From contig CAZYWZ010000008.1 in the NCBI GenBank assembly GCA_964651705.1, positions 1-64,000 on the forward strand: a DNA stretch of 64,000 bases, given 5' to 3'. This DNA is from JADLBR01 sp964651705 (lineage in GTDB: Bacteria > Verrucomicrobiota > Verrucomicrobiia > JADLBR01). This document shows positions 31,607 to 39,685 of this stretch, piece by piece. Position 1 is the stretch's first letter. Each line of letters starts with the position of its first letter. A program made the translations under genes and the position numbers. The notes under the pieces are model-generated. The model saw only the letters and a list, made by a program, of their open reading frames with translations, did no database searches and was not told where the DNA came from.

Positions 31607-33808
31607 ATGAAACGTCGGGCGTTGTCCGCAAATCGGCCGGGTCTCCTTTTCGTGGCGGCAATCTTGGGGATATTCGAATCGTCGACGGTTTGCGCGCAGG
31701 AGCCCCTGGCGGAGGTCACGGTGCGTGCGACGGCGATGGCGTCGGGACTGACGGCCGAGACCGCCGCGCAGGCCCGGGACCGGGTCGGGCGGGAGACGGC
31801 GGGTGGCGCCGGGGTGGTGGATGCGGCAGAGCTCCAGAAGCGGTCGCTCAACAAGATGGAGGATGCGTTGCGGGGCCAGCCGGGCCTTGCGGTCGAGACC
31901 CAGTTCACCGGAACGAGCCAGGCGCGGTTCGTGATGCGCGGTTCGGGCGCGGCGGGCACGCCGCCGACCCGCGGCGTGCGGATGCTGGTGGACGACATGC
32001 CCATGACGTTGCCGGATGGGCACTTCCTGCCGCAGCACATCGACACCCGGGCGCTGGACCACGCCGAGGTCTACCGCGGGGCCGCCTCGATCTCGCGCAA
32101 CATCGGCAGCCTGGGCGGCGCGATCAACTTCGCCACCCCCACGGGTCGGAGCGCGCCCCACTTCTACGGCCGCGTCGAGGGCGGGAGCTTCGAGACATGG
32201 CGCGAGCATCTGGCCGCGGCCGGCGCGACGGAGAACGCCGACTTCTACGTGTCCGGCACCATGGGCTCGCAGAATGGATTCCAGCTTCGCACGGGGGAGG
32301 AGGCGTGGTTCGCCAACGCCAACTTCGGCCTGAGGCTCGCCGATCCCCTCGAGACCCGATTCTATTTTCTGGGCTCGGAGATCGATGGCGAATTGGCCGG
32401 GACGATCTCGAAGCGGCTCTACGACTTCGATCCCACGGCGGTTAATCCGGAGGGCGTCGCCCCCAACGTGCGGGTGGATCTGCCCTTCCGCGACATCATG
32501 GTCAACCGCGTGGGCAATCGCACGGTGTGGCGGCAGGATGACCACGAGATCGAGGCGGCCGCCTGGTGGCTGTATACCGATTACCGGATTTTTCGCCCGA
32601 GGGCCAACGAGGGCCTCGATTTTGTATCCAACGCGACCGGCGGTGACCTGGAGTACCGTTTCGACGGGGACATCGGCGGTGCCAAGAACCGATTGGAATT
32701 TGGCCTGCACCCGCACGTGGAATGGCGGGACATGCGGCGCATCCAGCTCAATTTCGGGGAACCGGGCCTGCTGCAGTCCGATCACGACGTGAACACCGGG
32801 TTTTACGCGGCCACCCTCGAGAACCGGCTGTGGCTGACCCGCCGTCTGAGCCTGGTGACCGCGCTCCAGGCGGTCCACCACTACCGGGACATCCAGGAGA
32901 ATTTTAATTTGGCCGCGCAGCCCCCGGTGCCCGGCAAGGTGCCGCCGCCCGGGTCCGTCGTTCCTCCGGCGCAGCGATTTTTCCATTACGATGCGCTCAA
33001 CCCCAAGGCCGCGCTGATGTACGAGTTTCCCGATGATGTCGTGGCGTTCGCCGCGATCAGCCGCACCTACGAGCCCCCCCTGGCCGACGATCTCCTGGGC
33101 TCCGCGGCGCGACAGGGTCGCCTGGTCGGGGCGAAGATCACCCAACTGCGGCCGCAGAATGCCGTCACCGTCGAGGCGGGCACGCGCGGTAGGGTCGGCC
33201 CCGTGCATTGGGACCTGACGTGGTATCGTTCCTGGATCGAGGACGAGCTGATCCGGACGCGGCCCCCGGCGGGGCCCGACGTGACGCTGAACTCGGAGAC
33301 CGGCACCATCCACCACGGTGTCGAGCTGGCCCTGGACGCCACGCTGGCCGAGGGGCTCTTTGCCGATGGCGCGGGGGTGGGGGAGCGCGACCGGGTGGAC
33401 TTCCGCCTCGCTTACACCTGGAGCGAATGCTACTTCGACGACGACCCGCTCTATTTCCAGAACGAAATTCCGGCGATCCTCCCGCACCTGTTCGTCGCGG
33501 ACCTGACCTACTCCCACCCGTGCGGCGTCTACGTCGGGGTCAGCGCGGACTGGATGCCCGAGCCCTATCCCGTGGACTACGCCAACACGCTGCACACCGA
33601 CCCCTACGTGCTCTGCGGGGTGCGCGCTGGTTACCAGCGGCCCAAGGGCGTGTCGGTGTTCGTGGATCTCTCGAACGTCTTTGATCAGGAGTACATCTCG
33701 GGGGTGTCCCCGCTGTCGGGACTGAATGGGACAGTCACGCCCGATACTCCCGCCCTCTTTCCCGGGCCTGGGTTCGCGGTTCGCGCGGGGCTCGAGGTGA
33801 GGTTCTGA
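31607..33808 (+). CDS. TonB-dependent outer-membrane receptor
   Basis: 733 residues. A signal peptide (to about TVCAQ, residue 31) is followed by a plug (LAEVTVRATAMASG, RFVMRGSGAAGTPPTRGVRM, DHAEVYRGAASISRNIGSLG, GAINFATPTG). The 22-strand-type barrel ends FAVRAGLEVRF with a terminal aromatic. It resembles FecA-type receptors for ferric chelates, but the ligand cannot be told. The plug has no CxxxM motif, unlike its divergent neighbour. A TonB gene follows 77 bases downstream on the same strand, so receptor and energy transducer are probably co-expressed. Confidence 0.9.
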   Translation: MKRRALSANRPGLLFVAAILGIFESSTVCAQEPLAEVTVRATAMASGLTAETAAQARDRVGRETAGGAGVVDAAELQKRSLNKMEDALRGQPGLAVETQFTGTSQARFVMRGSGAAGTPPTRGVRMLVDDMPMTLPDGHFLPQHIDTRALDHAEVYRGAASISRNIGSLGGAINFATPTGRSAPHFYGRVEGGSFETWREHLAAAGATENADFYVSGTMGSQNGFQLRTGEEAWFANANFGLRLADPLETRFYFLGSEIDGELAGTISKRLYDFDPTAVNPEGVAPNVRVDLPFRDIMVNRVGNRTVWRQDDHEIEAAAWWLYTDYRIFRPRANEGLDFVSNATGGDLEYRFDGDIGGAKNRLEFGLHPHVEWRDMRRIQLNFGEPGLLQSDHDVNTGFYAATLENRLWLTRRLSLVTALQAVHHYRDIQENFNLAAQPPVPGKVPPPGSVVPPAQRFFHYDALNPKAALMYEFPDDVVAFAAISRTYEPPLADDLLGSAARQGRLVGAKITQLRPQNAVTVEAGTRGRVGPVHWDLTWYRSWIEDELIRTRPPAGPDVTLNSETGTIHHGVELALDATLAEGLFADGAGVGERDRVDFRLAYTWSECYFDDDPLYFQNEIPAILPHLFVADLTYSHPCGVYVGVSADWMPEPYPVDYANTLHTDPYVLCGVRAGYQRPKGVSVFVDLSNVFDQEYISGVSPLSGLNGTVTPDTPALFPGPGFAVRAGLEVRF

Positions 33809-33885
33809 GGGGAGCCAATCGCGGGAGTTGGCTGTCCCCGATTTGGGTTGGCGGATCGTATTCAAGGGAAGAGGTGAACGAGCGC

Positions 33886-34668
33886 ATGGCGATGCGACAT
33901 CTGAGGTATCGGCATTGGTTGGGTCCCGCGGCCGGCTCGTTGCTGGCGCACGGCATCGGTGTCGCGCTGGGTGTCCGGTGGCTCAGCGGCGATCTCGCCG
34001 GGCACCTCGATGGCGTGGAGCCGCTCACGGTGCGGGAGCCCGTCACGCTCCGCATCACGGCGGTGCCGGTGATGCCGGAACCGATCGAAATCCCGCCCCC
34101 GCCTCCGGAGAAACCCGAGCCCGTGATGCCCGAGCCCGTCGTGATCGAACCCGAGCCTCCGATGCCGCCAGAGGAGGAGATTCCCCCCGATGAGCCGGTA
34201 TCCATGGAGGCAGAGGCCCCCGTTCCAGAGCAAATCCCTCCTCCTTCGCCGGAACCCAGACCAGAACTTGACCCGAAATCCCAACCCGCTCCGGCACCGA
34301 AGCCCGCGAGAAAACCCAACCCGCCCGCGGCAAAGCCAAGGGGCGCGCCGGCACCCTCGCGCGCGGCGACCGCGCCGCCTTCGGGCGCGATGCGGTTCTG
34401 CACGCCGGCAGATTACCTGCGGCGCACGGCGATCCGCTATCCCGACGAGGCCCGCCGCTCGGGATGGCAGGGCCGGGTGATGCTGGCGGTCTCTCTGGAT
34501 GCGGATGGTCGGCCCACATCGGTCAGCGTCGCCACTAGCAGCGGCCACGAGATGCTTGACGAGGCGGCCTGCCGGGCTGTCGCGGGCTGGCGCTTCAGGC
34601 CCGAGCGCGTGGGTGGCGATGCGGTGCCCTCGCGAGTCCTGGTGCCGGTGCGGTTTGCGCTGGATTGA
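33886..34668 (+). CDS. tonB: TonB energy-transducing protein
   Basis: 260 residues. An uncleaved N-terminal anchor (WLGPAAGSLLAHGIGVALGV, about 11-30) and a long Pro/Glu then Pro/Lys-rich periplasmic spacer (about 60-165) precede the TonB C-terminal domain. The domain has YLRRTAIRYPDEARRSGWQG, RVMLAVSLDADGRPTSVSVA and AVAGWRFRPERVGG. It spans the periplasm to energise the receptors encoded here. ExbB and ExbD partners are not in the window. An upstream in-frame GTG at 33874 lies too close to the purine-rich site; the ATG at 33886 fits better. Confidence 0.9.
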   Translation: MAMRHLRYRHWLGPAAGSLLAHGIGVALGVRWLSGDLAGHLDGVEPLTVREPVTLRITAVPVMPEPIEIPPPPPEKPEPVMPEPVVIEPEPPMPPEEEIPPDEPVSMEAEAPVPEQIPPPSPEPRPELDPKSQPAPAPKPARKPNPPAAKPRGAPAPSRAATAPPSGAMRFCTPADYLRRTAIRYPDEARRSGWQGRVMLAVSLDADGRPTSVSVATSSGHEMLDEAACRAVAGWRFRPERVGGDAVPSRVLVPVRFALD

Positions 34669-34685
34669 CCTCCGGGGTCAAAAGT

Positions 34686-34810
34686 GTAGCCCATCTGGTC
34701 ACAGATGGGCCCGTGCGCTCGGCCGGCGCGTCCACGGCCTCACGCCCGTGGCTACACCCGGAATTTTTGAGTCAGCCCCGTCGCCGGCACGCGGCGGGGC
34801 TAGATGTTTT
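34686..34810. repeat. Inverted CCACGG-core hairpin with TTGAGTCAGC arm
   Basis: The core at 34686-34756 starts GTAGCCCATCTGGT and ends CACGCCCGTGGCTAC. It is the inverse of 7981-8049. It is followed by GGAATTTTTGAGTCAGCCCC and a GC hairpin with CTAGA. A further arm-like stretch (CGCCGCGTCATTCATGTGG) at about 34823-34845 recurs at 43440-43460. Confidence 0.65.
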
Positions 34811-34860
34811 CCAGACCGCGCCGCGTCATTCATGTGGAAACTTCTGGTGGGTCGCGGAGT

Positions 34861-34920
34861 GCCTAAAGGCACCACTACGAACATTCCCGCGGCTATGGGT
34901 TCGTAGTGCCGCCTTTAGGC
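34861..34920. repeat. GCCTAAAGGC...GCCTTTAGGC hairpin
   Basis: A 60-base stem-loop. GCCTAAAGGCACCACTACGA pairs with TCGTAGTGCCGCCTTTAGGC, with a short loop. This is the only copy in the window. It could terminate tonB transcription or that of bioD from the other side. Confidence 0.65.
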
Positions 34921-34993
34921 GATTTCCGCGCAGCCGGCCATTCTCGAATAGCTTGGGAGATTCATCGAGGGGTCCAGACTTTGAAGTCTCAGG

Positions 34994-35647
34994 TCAGCCG
35001 ATGCGCCGGGCCAGATCCCGCAGTGACTCCGGGTCCGAGCGGAAGACTTTGCGGGGCAGGCGTTCTTCGAGGACGGCGAAGTTGGTCTGGCGAAGTCCGT
35101 CGGTGTCGAGCGGGCCCACGGGGACGTGGGGTTCGGGCATGTCGTTGAGAACGATGGCCTCGAGGGCGAGGTTTGCGGCGCGGACACATTCGGCGTTGGC
35201 GAGGGCCTGCGCAAGCGCACCGAGGCGATTGGGGACCACGAGGATGACCGGGCAGGACCACCGCGCGGCGAGGTCCCGCATAGTGTCGATCTCGGAGAGT
35301 GGCGTCATCAGTCCACCGGCTACCTCGATGAGGATGGGATTTCGTGTCGGGATGAGCCGCCCCAACGCCCTGTCGATGGCGCCCATGTCGGCGCGGCGTC
35401 CCTCCATGACCGCGGCGGTGTAGGGCGACGCCGGGGTGCTGAAGCACCAGGGATTGATGTCATCCAGAGTGAATTCTCGTTCCTCGGCCGCGGCGAGCAT
35501 GGCGATGGCGTCGCTGCGGTCGCCGCAGGCGATGGGCTTGAACCCCGCGGGGCGCGCGCCCTCGGCCCGGAGCGCCTCGATGAGGCGACAGGTGACCCAT
35601 GTCTTGCCGACGGCGGTGTCCGATCCCGCGATGAGGTAGCGTTTCAT
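34994..35647 (-). CDS. bioD: Dethiobiotin synthetase
   Basis: 217 residues; ATP-dependent carboxylation of 7,8-diaminopelargonate to dethiobiotin. P-loop GSDTAVGKT (about 8-16), KPIACGDRSD, PASPYTAAVMEG and IEVAGGLMTPLSEIDTMRDL are the family landmarks. The usual GTDT is GSDT here, a conservative change. It lies downstream of bioA on the same strand with a 184-base spacer filled by an inverted repeat pair. The stop TGA follows GACTTTGAAGTC, a short palindrome resembling the other stop-associated repeats. Confidence 0.93.
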   Translation of the reverse strand: MKRYLIAGSDTAVGKTWVTCRLIEALRAEGARPAGFKPIACGDRSDAIAMLAAAEEREFTLDDINPWCFSTPASPYTAAVMEGRRADMGAIDRALGRLIPTRNPILIEVAGGLMTPLSEIDTMRDLAARWSCPVILVVPNRLGALAQALANAECVRAANLALEAIVLNDMPEPHVPVGPLDTDGLRQTNFAVLEERLPRKVFRSDPESLRDLARRIG

Positions 35648-35675
35648 CTTCCCTTTGGTTTGGGGTTTGGCCGTG

Positions 35676-35816
35676 AAAAGCGGTGCGGGGACGCACCGCA
35701 CTCCAAAGGTCTTCGACCGAAATGGGTCGGTCCCATAGGATGATGAATCATCCCACCGCTCCGATAGATTTCGCGCGAAGCGCTGTGGAGTGCGGTGCGT
35801 CCCCGCACCGCTTTGG
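35676..35816. repeat. Inverted-pair repeat between bioD and bioA (GCGGTGCGGGGACGCACCGC arms)
   Basis: The two arms (35676-35708 and 35786-35816) are inverted copies built on AGCGGTGCGGGGACGCACCG with CCAAAG ends. They face each other over a 77-base spacer. The overall plan matches the composites at 4594 and 22527, with a different arm sequence. The transcript could form a long hairpin between the two biotin genes. Confidence 0.75.
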
Positions 35817-35831
35817 CCCGGAGCGTCGTGA

Positions 35832-37211
35832 TCACGGGGGCAATACCTCGCCCAGCCCTTGCCACAGGGCATCGACCATCGACCGGATCTGATCGGCGCT
35901 GGCGCACAGAGGCGGCATGAGGACGAGGGTGTTGAGGATCGGACGCGTCAATAGGCCGTGCCTCTTGGCGGCCTCGCATACGCGGTGGCCGAGCCGCGCC
36001 TCGGCGGGGAAGGGTCGGCGGGAATCGAAGTCCTCGACCAGCTCGATGGCGAGGATCATGCCCTCCTGGCGCACGTCGCCGACCGAAGGGTGCTCCCAGA
36101 ATTTCGCCGCGGCGCCAGCCAGCGCTTGCGCAAGCTTGGGCGCGTGTTCCGTCGTCCGCTCCGTTTCAAAGATCTCTAGGCTCGCTATTGCGGCGGCGCA
36201 GGCGAGGGGATTGGCGGTGTAGCTGTGGCCGTGGAAGAAGGTCTTGAACTCGGCGTATTCCCCGAGGAAGGCGTCGAAGATCTCGCCGGAGGCGAGGGTC
36301 GCGGCGAGCGGGAGGTAGCCGCCCGAGAGGCCTTTGCCCAGCGCGACCAGATCGGGCCGGACGCCCTCGTGCGCGCAGGCGAACATGGCCCCGATGCGGC
36401 CGAAGCCCGTGAGGATCTCATCGGCGATGAGCCAGATGCCGCGTTCGCGGCAGAGTGCGGCGGCCTTGGCGATGTAGCCGTGCGGGTGCATGAGCATGCC
36501 GGCCGCGCCCTGCACGCGCGGTTCGATCACAAAAGCGGCAGTCGCGTCGGCGCCCGCGTCCAGGGCCTCGCGCAGATTGCCGACGCATTCCCACCCGCAG
36601 GCCCGCGTCTCGCGCGCGTCCCGCCCGCGCTCGGGGCGCGCCCGATTGAAGGGGCAGCGATAGCAGGCGGGCGACATGACCTCTCGGGTTTCGAACATCA
36701 GAGGGGCGAACGGCCGATGGAACGCGCCGCTGTGGCCGAGGCTCATCGCGCCGACCGTGTCCCCGTGGTAGGCGCCGCCGAGGGAGAGGAATCTCGTGCG
36801 TTGCGCCTCCCCGCGATGGGCTCGCGCCTGGAAGGCCATCTTCAGCGCGGCCTCCATCGCCGACGACCCGTCCCCCGAGAAGAAGACGCGGTGGCCCGCC
36901 ACGCCGCCGAACAGGCCGATCAGTTTTTCGGCCAATCGCGGCGCCACGTCGTTGGTCAAGCCGAGGGCCGAGCAGTGCGCGATGCGATCCAGTTGCGTGC
37001 GGATGGCCGCATCGATGCGCGGGTGCCGGTGCCCGTGGATGTTCGTCCAGATCGAGGCGTTGCCGTCGAGGTATTCGCGGCCACGATCGTCGCGCAGCAC
37101 GGCGCCATCGCCCGAGACGATCACGATCGGCTCGTGCCACGCCGCGCACCATTCCCGCATCTGCGTGAATGGGTGCCACAGGTATCGCTTGTCTAATTCT
37201 CCCGGGGCCAT
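35832..37211 (-). CDS. bioA: Adenosylmethionine-8-amino-7-oxononanoate aminotransferase
   Basis: 459 residues. PLP enzyme that uses SAM as amino donor to convert KAPA to DAPA in biotin synthesis. Seen: LWHPFTQMREW at the N-terminus (typical of BioA), FFSGDGSSAMEAALKMAFQA, GAYHGDTVGAMSLG, IADEILTGFGRIG and the PLP lysine in LVALGKGLSGGYLP. The insert CYRCPFNRARPERGRDARET with four nearby cysteines (CYRC, ACGWEC) is typical of some bacterial BioA. Next to bioD on the same strand. Confidence 0.95.
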   Translation of the reverse strand: MAPGELDKRYLWHPFTQMREWCAAWHEPIVIVSGDGAVLRDDRGREYLDGNASIWTNIHGHRHPRIDAAIRTQLDRIAHCSALGLTNDVAPRLAEKLIGLFGGVAGHRVFFSGDGSSAMEAALKMAFQARAHRGEAQRTRFLSLGGAYHGDTVGAMSLGHSGAFHRPFAPLMFETREVMSPACYRCPFNRARPERGRDARETRACGWECVGNLREALDAGADATAAFVIEPRVQGAAGMLMHPHGYIAKAAALCRERGIWLIADEILTGFGRIGAMFACAHEGVRPDLVALGKGLSGGYLPLAATLASGEIFDAFLGEYAEFKTFFHGHSYTANPLACAAAIASLEIFETERTTEHAPKLAQALAGAAAKFWEHPSVGDVRQEGMILAIELVEDFDSRRPFPAEARLGHRVCEAAKRHGLLTRPILNTLVLMPPLCASADQIRSMVDALWQGLGEVLPP

Positions 37212-37283
37212 TCCGGCCGGAGACTAGCATTCTCCCGGCCCAAAGAAAGTCCGCTGTCAGTTGGGGTGGTCCTTTCCCGCGGC

Positions 37284-38462
37284 CTATCGTCCCCGTTCGA
37301 TGCGCATTTCAATGTCGTGGCCCCTTTGATCCGTGAGCGATATGGAGATGTGCCGTTTCTTGTCCTCGTACGAGTTCCGGCCGGACAGGGTGAACGGGGT
37401 GCCCCTCAGTTCGGGTGTCGAGGGATCGGCGTTGACCAGCGTGACAGGGGCCTCGCCCTTTCGGCATTCGGGGACGGTGTCATCGCAGTAGGAGATCAAG
37501 ACACCGTGTGACGGCAGATTGCGGTCGGGGCCAATGGGCTGGCGGTTCTCAATGAGGTAATAGGTTTCTCGGGTGAGTGGCAGGCGGATCACGGCGATTT
37601 CGGAGGCGGGGTTGCGCAGGGGCCCGAGGGGTACCGTCTTCGTCTCGCCCTTGGGCACATCGAGGATCTTCTCGGGCGGGATCCATCCCAGGCGCATTGC
37701 GGTCCATGCGCAGATGCCGGGCGGCCCAACGTCGGGCTCGAACATGTGGCACGACATCGGATCGAAGTATCCCAGGTGGATGAGGTAGAACTGCGCGTAT
37801 CCACGGAATGGCCCCGGTCGGCCCTGGAGGTCGTGGTCGTAGAGGCAGGGCACGACCCGTTTCCCGTCCCGCACGCCCCCCATGATGTGCGCCATGTCGT
37901 GGAACACGACGCCCACGTGGGCCCTCTCGCAGTAGATGGCCACTCCCCCCGGGATCTTCTGTCGCTTGACGCCCGTGACGATCGGGACGTCGCTGCGCCA
38001 TCCCAGCATGCCGGGGTAGCCGCAGAGGCCCATCATCCCGTACTCCTCGCGGTCGACACCCAGCGATATGAAGAGCATCGAGTACTGGGAAAAATCCTCG
38101 TCCCGATCGGCCAGGTCTACGGTGTCTTGGATAAGTTGGGTGACCCTGCCCCGATCGACCCCCAGATTGTGTTGCGAGATGCGGTATCTCTTAACGGGTT
38201 GAGGCAGTGTGTACCATGCCGTCAGTTTGCCAGAGACGCTCGCGCGCCCATAGGACACCGCCCGGAGATACGCGTCGAGCTTGCTGAAATATTTGACCCG
38301 CATCTGTTCGGCCGAGAGGGACGGCTCGATGCCGGGAAATTTTACCATGATGACGAGCGCGCGCTGTTCGCCCGCCGCGTTCCCCGGGGGCGTGTCATCG
38401 GGCGCGCCGATCAGGTCTGTCGCCATTCCGGCCGCCAACAGGACCCTGAGAATGGTCGTCAT
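37284..38462 (-). CDS. Secreted M6-metalloprotease-like protein with altered zinc motif
   Basis: 392 residues with a signal-like N-terminus (MTTILRVLLAAGMATDLIGA). The region ALVIMVKFPG ... AYLRAVSYGRASVSGKLTAWY matches the start of M6 (immune inhibitor A-type) peptidase domains. The zinc motif position reads FHDMAHIMGG (residues 187-196), so HExxH is HDxxH, with Asp in place of the catalytic Glu. PCLYDHD follows, like the family's LYD ligand region. Asp could weaken or abolish peptidase activity. Three upstream in-frame starts exist (to 38513). It is inserted among the biotin genes; I see no functional link. Confidence 0.7.
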   Translation of the reverse strand: MTTILRVLLAAGMATDLIGAPDDTPPGNAAGEQRALVIMVKFPGIEPSLSAEQMRVKYFSKLDAYLRAVSYGRASVSGKLTAWYTLPQPVKRYRISQHNLGVDRGRVTQLIQDTVDLADRDEDFSQYSMLFISLGVDREEYGMMGLCGYPGMLGWRSDVPIVTGVKRQKIPGGVAIYCERAHVGVVFHDMAHIMGGVRDGKRVVPCLYDHDLQGRPGPFRGYAQFYLIHLGYFDPMSCHMFEPDVGPPGICAWTAMRLGWIPPEKILDVPKGETKTVPLGPLRNPASEIAVIRLPLTRETYYLIENRQPIGPDRNLPSHGVLISYCDDTVPECRKGEAPVTLVNADPSTPELRGTPFTLSGRNSYEDKKRHISISLTDQRGHDIEMRIERGR

Positions 38463-38656
38463 GAGGGTCCTGGGATCTCTTGCCCCAGCCTGAACCGGCG
38501 GGTTCATCCTCATTCAAGTTGCATCATCGGGGGGCCATTCTCAAGGGGTGGGCACCCTCGGTCTGGCGTCCAACTGCAGGGCGAAACAGGGATTGCGCAC
38601 CGGGTTCCCTGCGCGGTGGCGCGTCGTCGCTTGCGGCCTGCGCGCCTGTCCCTAGC

Positions 38657-39667
38657 ATGGGTCAGATGGCGAGCATGCGCGCAAGAGTGGCAGTGGCCAT
38701 TGCCGTCGTCATCGCATTGGCCGCGGCCTCATTTGCCGGGGATGCGGTCGAACTGATCGCCGACGCCGGGTTCGCGCGGGGCCTTCGGGCGAAGGACCGT
38801 GGGGGCGTCGAACAGTCGGTCCGGTGGGGGGAGGGAACCGGACGTCCCGTCTGGCAGGTGGCGCAGCACTTCAGCAAGAGTTGCATCGCGGATTCCGGGC
38901 GCCGGGCCTCTCTGCCGGGGGGGTTCGCGCACCGGGATGATTACGCGTGGCTGGCGATTCACCCGGGCGGGGAAGAGGGGGATGTGATCCTTGGGCTGAA
39001 CGCGTTCGCGGAATACGGCGGTGCCTATCGCGCCAAGGGCGATCCGTGGCCACACCTGTACCTGAGCCAGCGCGTGAGTGAGCCGGGGGGACATCTCGGC
39101 ACCCGTTCGCCCTCGGTCGCCGATATGGAAAGGCTCGACCTGTCGATCGGTGTCCGCCTTATCTACGACCGGCGCCACGTGGGTGAGGGCTACGACCGAT
39201 CGGTGCACGCGTCCCAGTTCCTGTTCTTCCTGACAATCCAGAATCTCAATCGGAAGTCGCCGGGCTATGGCGACTATTATTGGTTTGGCGCGGCTCCTTA
39301 CGACGACCGGAAGCCGATCACGGCATTACATGCGATGAAGGATGCGGGATCGGCGAAAAAACCCGGGACGGGAAAATACATCTATGATATTGGGATCCGG
39401 CCTTTCACCGACGCGATCGTCTCCGAGGGGCGCTGGGTGGAAGTTAAAGGCGACCTGCTGCCGCACGCGATCGCCGGATTGCGGGAGGCCTGGGGGCGCG
39501 GCTACCTGCCGGGCTCGACGAATCTGTCGGACTATCGCGTGGGATCGGTGGTGATGGGCTGGGAGATTCCCGGGCTCAATGACGCGGCGATGGCGGTTCG
39601 GGGGTTGAGGCTGGTGGCCAAACGGCGAGACGGCGCGCGGGAGATTCCCGCGGCCACCGGCTGGTAG
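38657..39667 (+). CDS. Secreted protein of unknown function
   Basis: 336 residues with a clear signal peptide (MRARVAVAIAVVIALAAASFAG), cleaved near residue 28. The mature part has beta-rich segments rich in Tyr, Trp and Gly: DYAWLAIHPGGEEGDVILGL, FFLTIQNLNRKSPGYGDYYW and GKYIYDIGIRPFTDAIVSEG. This suggests a carbohydrate-active or jelly-roll-like fold. I do not recognise the family. There are no lipobox, repeats or membrane segments after the signal. Three closely spaced in-frame ATGs (38657, 38666, 38675) make the exact start uncertain. It lies divergent from the M6-like gene and converges on bioF. Confidence 0.65.
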   Translation: MGQMASMRARVAVAIAVVIALAAASFAGDAVELIADAGFARGLRAKDRGGVEQSVRWGEGTGRPVWQVAQHFSKSCIADSGRRASLPGGFAHRDDYAWLAIHPGGEEGDVILGLNAFAEYGGAYRAKGDPWPHLYLSQRVSEPGGHLGTRSPSVADMERLDLSIGVRLIYDRRHVGEGYDRSVHASQFLFFLTIQNLNRKSPGYGDYYWFGAAPYDDRKPITALHAMKDAGSAKKPGTGKYIYDIGIRPFTDAIVSEGRWVEVKGDLLPHAIAGLREAWGRGYLPGSTNLSDYRVGSVVMGWEIPGLNDAAMAVRGLRLVAKRRDGAREIPAATGW

Positions 39668-39685
39668 TGGCGGCATGCGATCCGC

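Noticed and set aside
21385..34668. Siderophore biosynthesis cluster
   Set aside because: The isochorismatase-like gene hints at one, but no NRPS, NIS synthetase, EntA/C/E or similar genes are present; only uptake functions are seen.
34669..34993. CRISPR array suggested by many hairpin repeats
   Set aside because: The repeats are different palindromes in variable order, without constant-length spacers, and there are no cas genes in the window.
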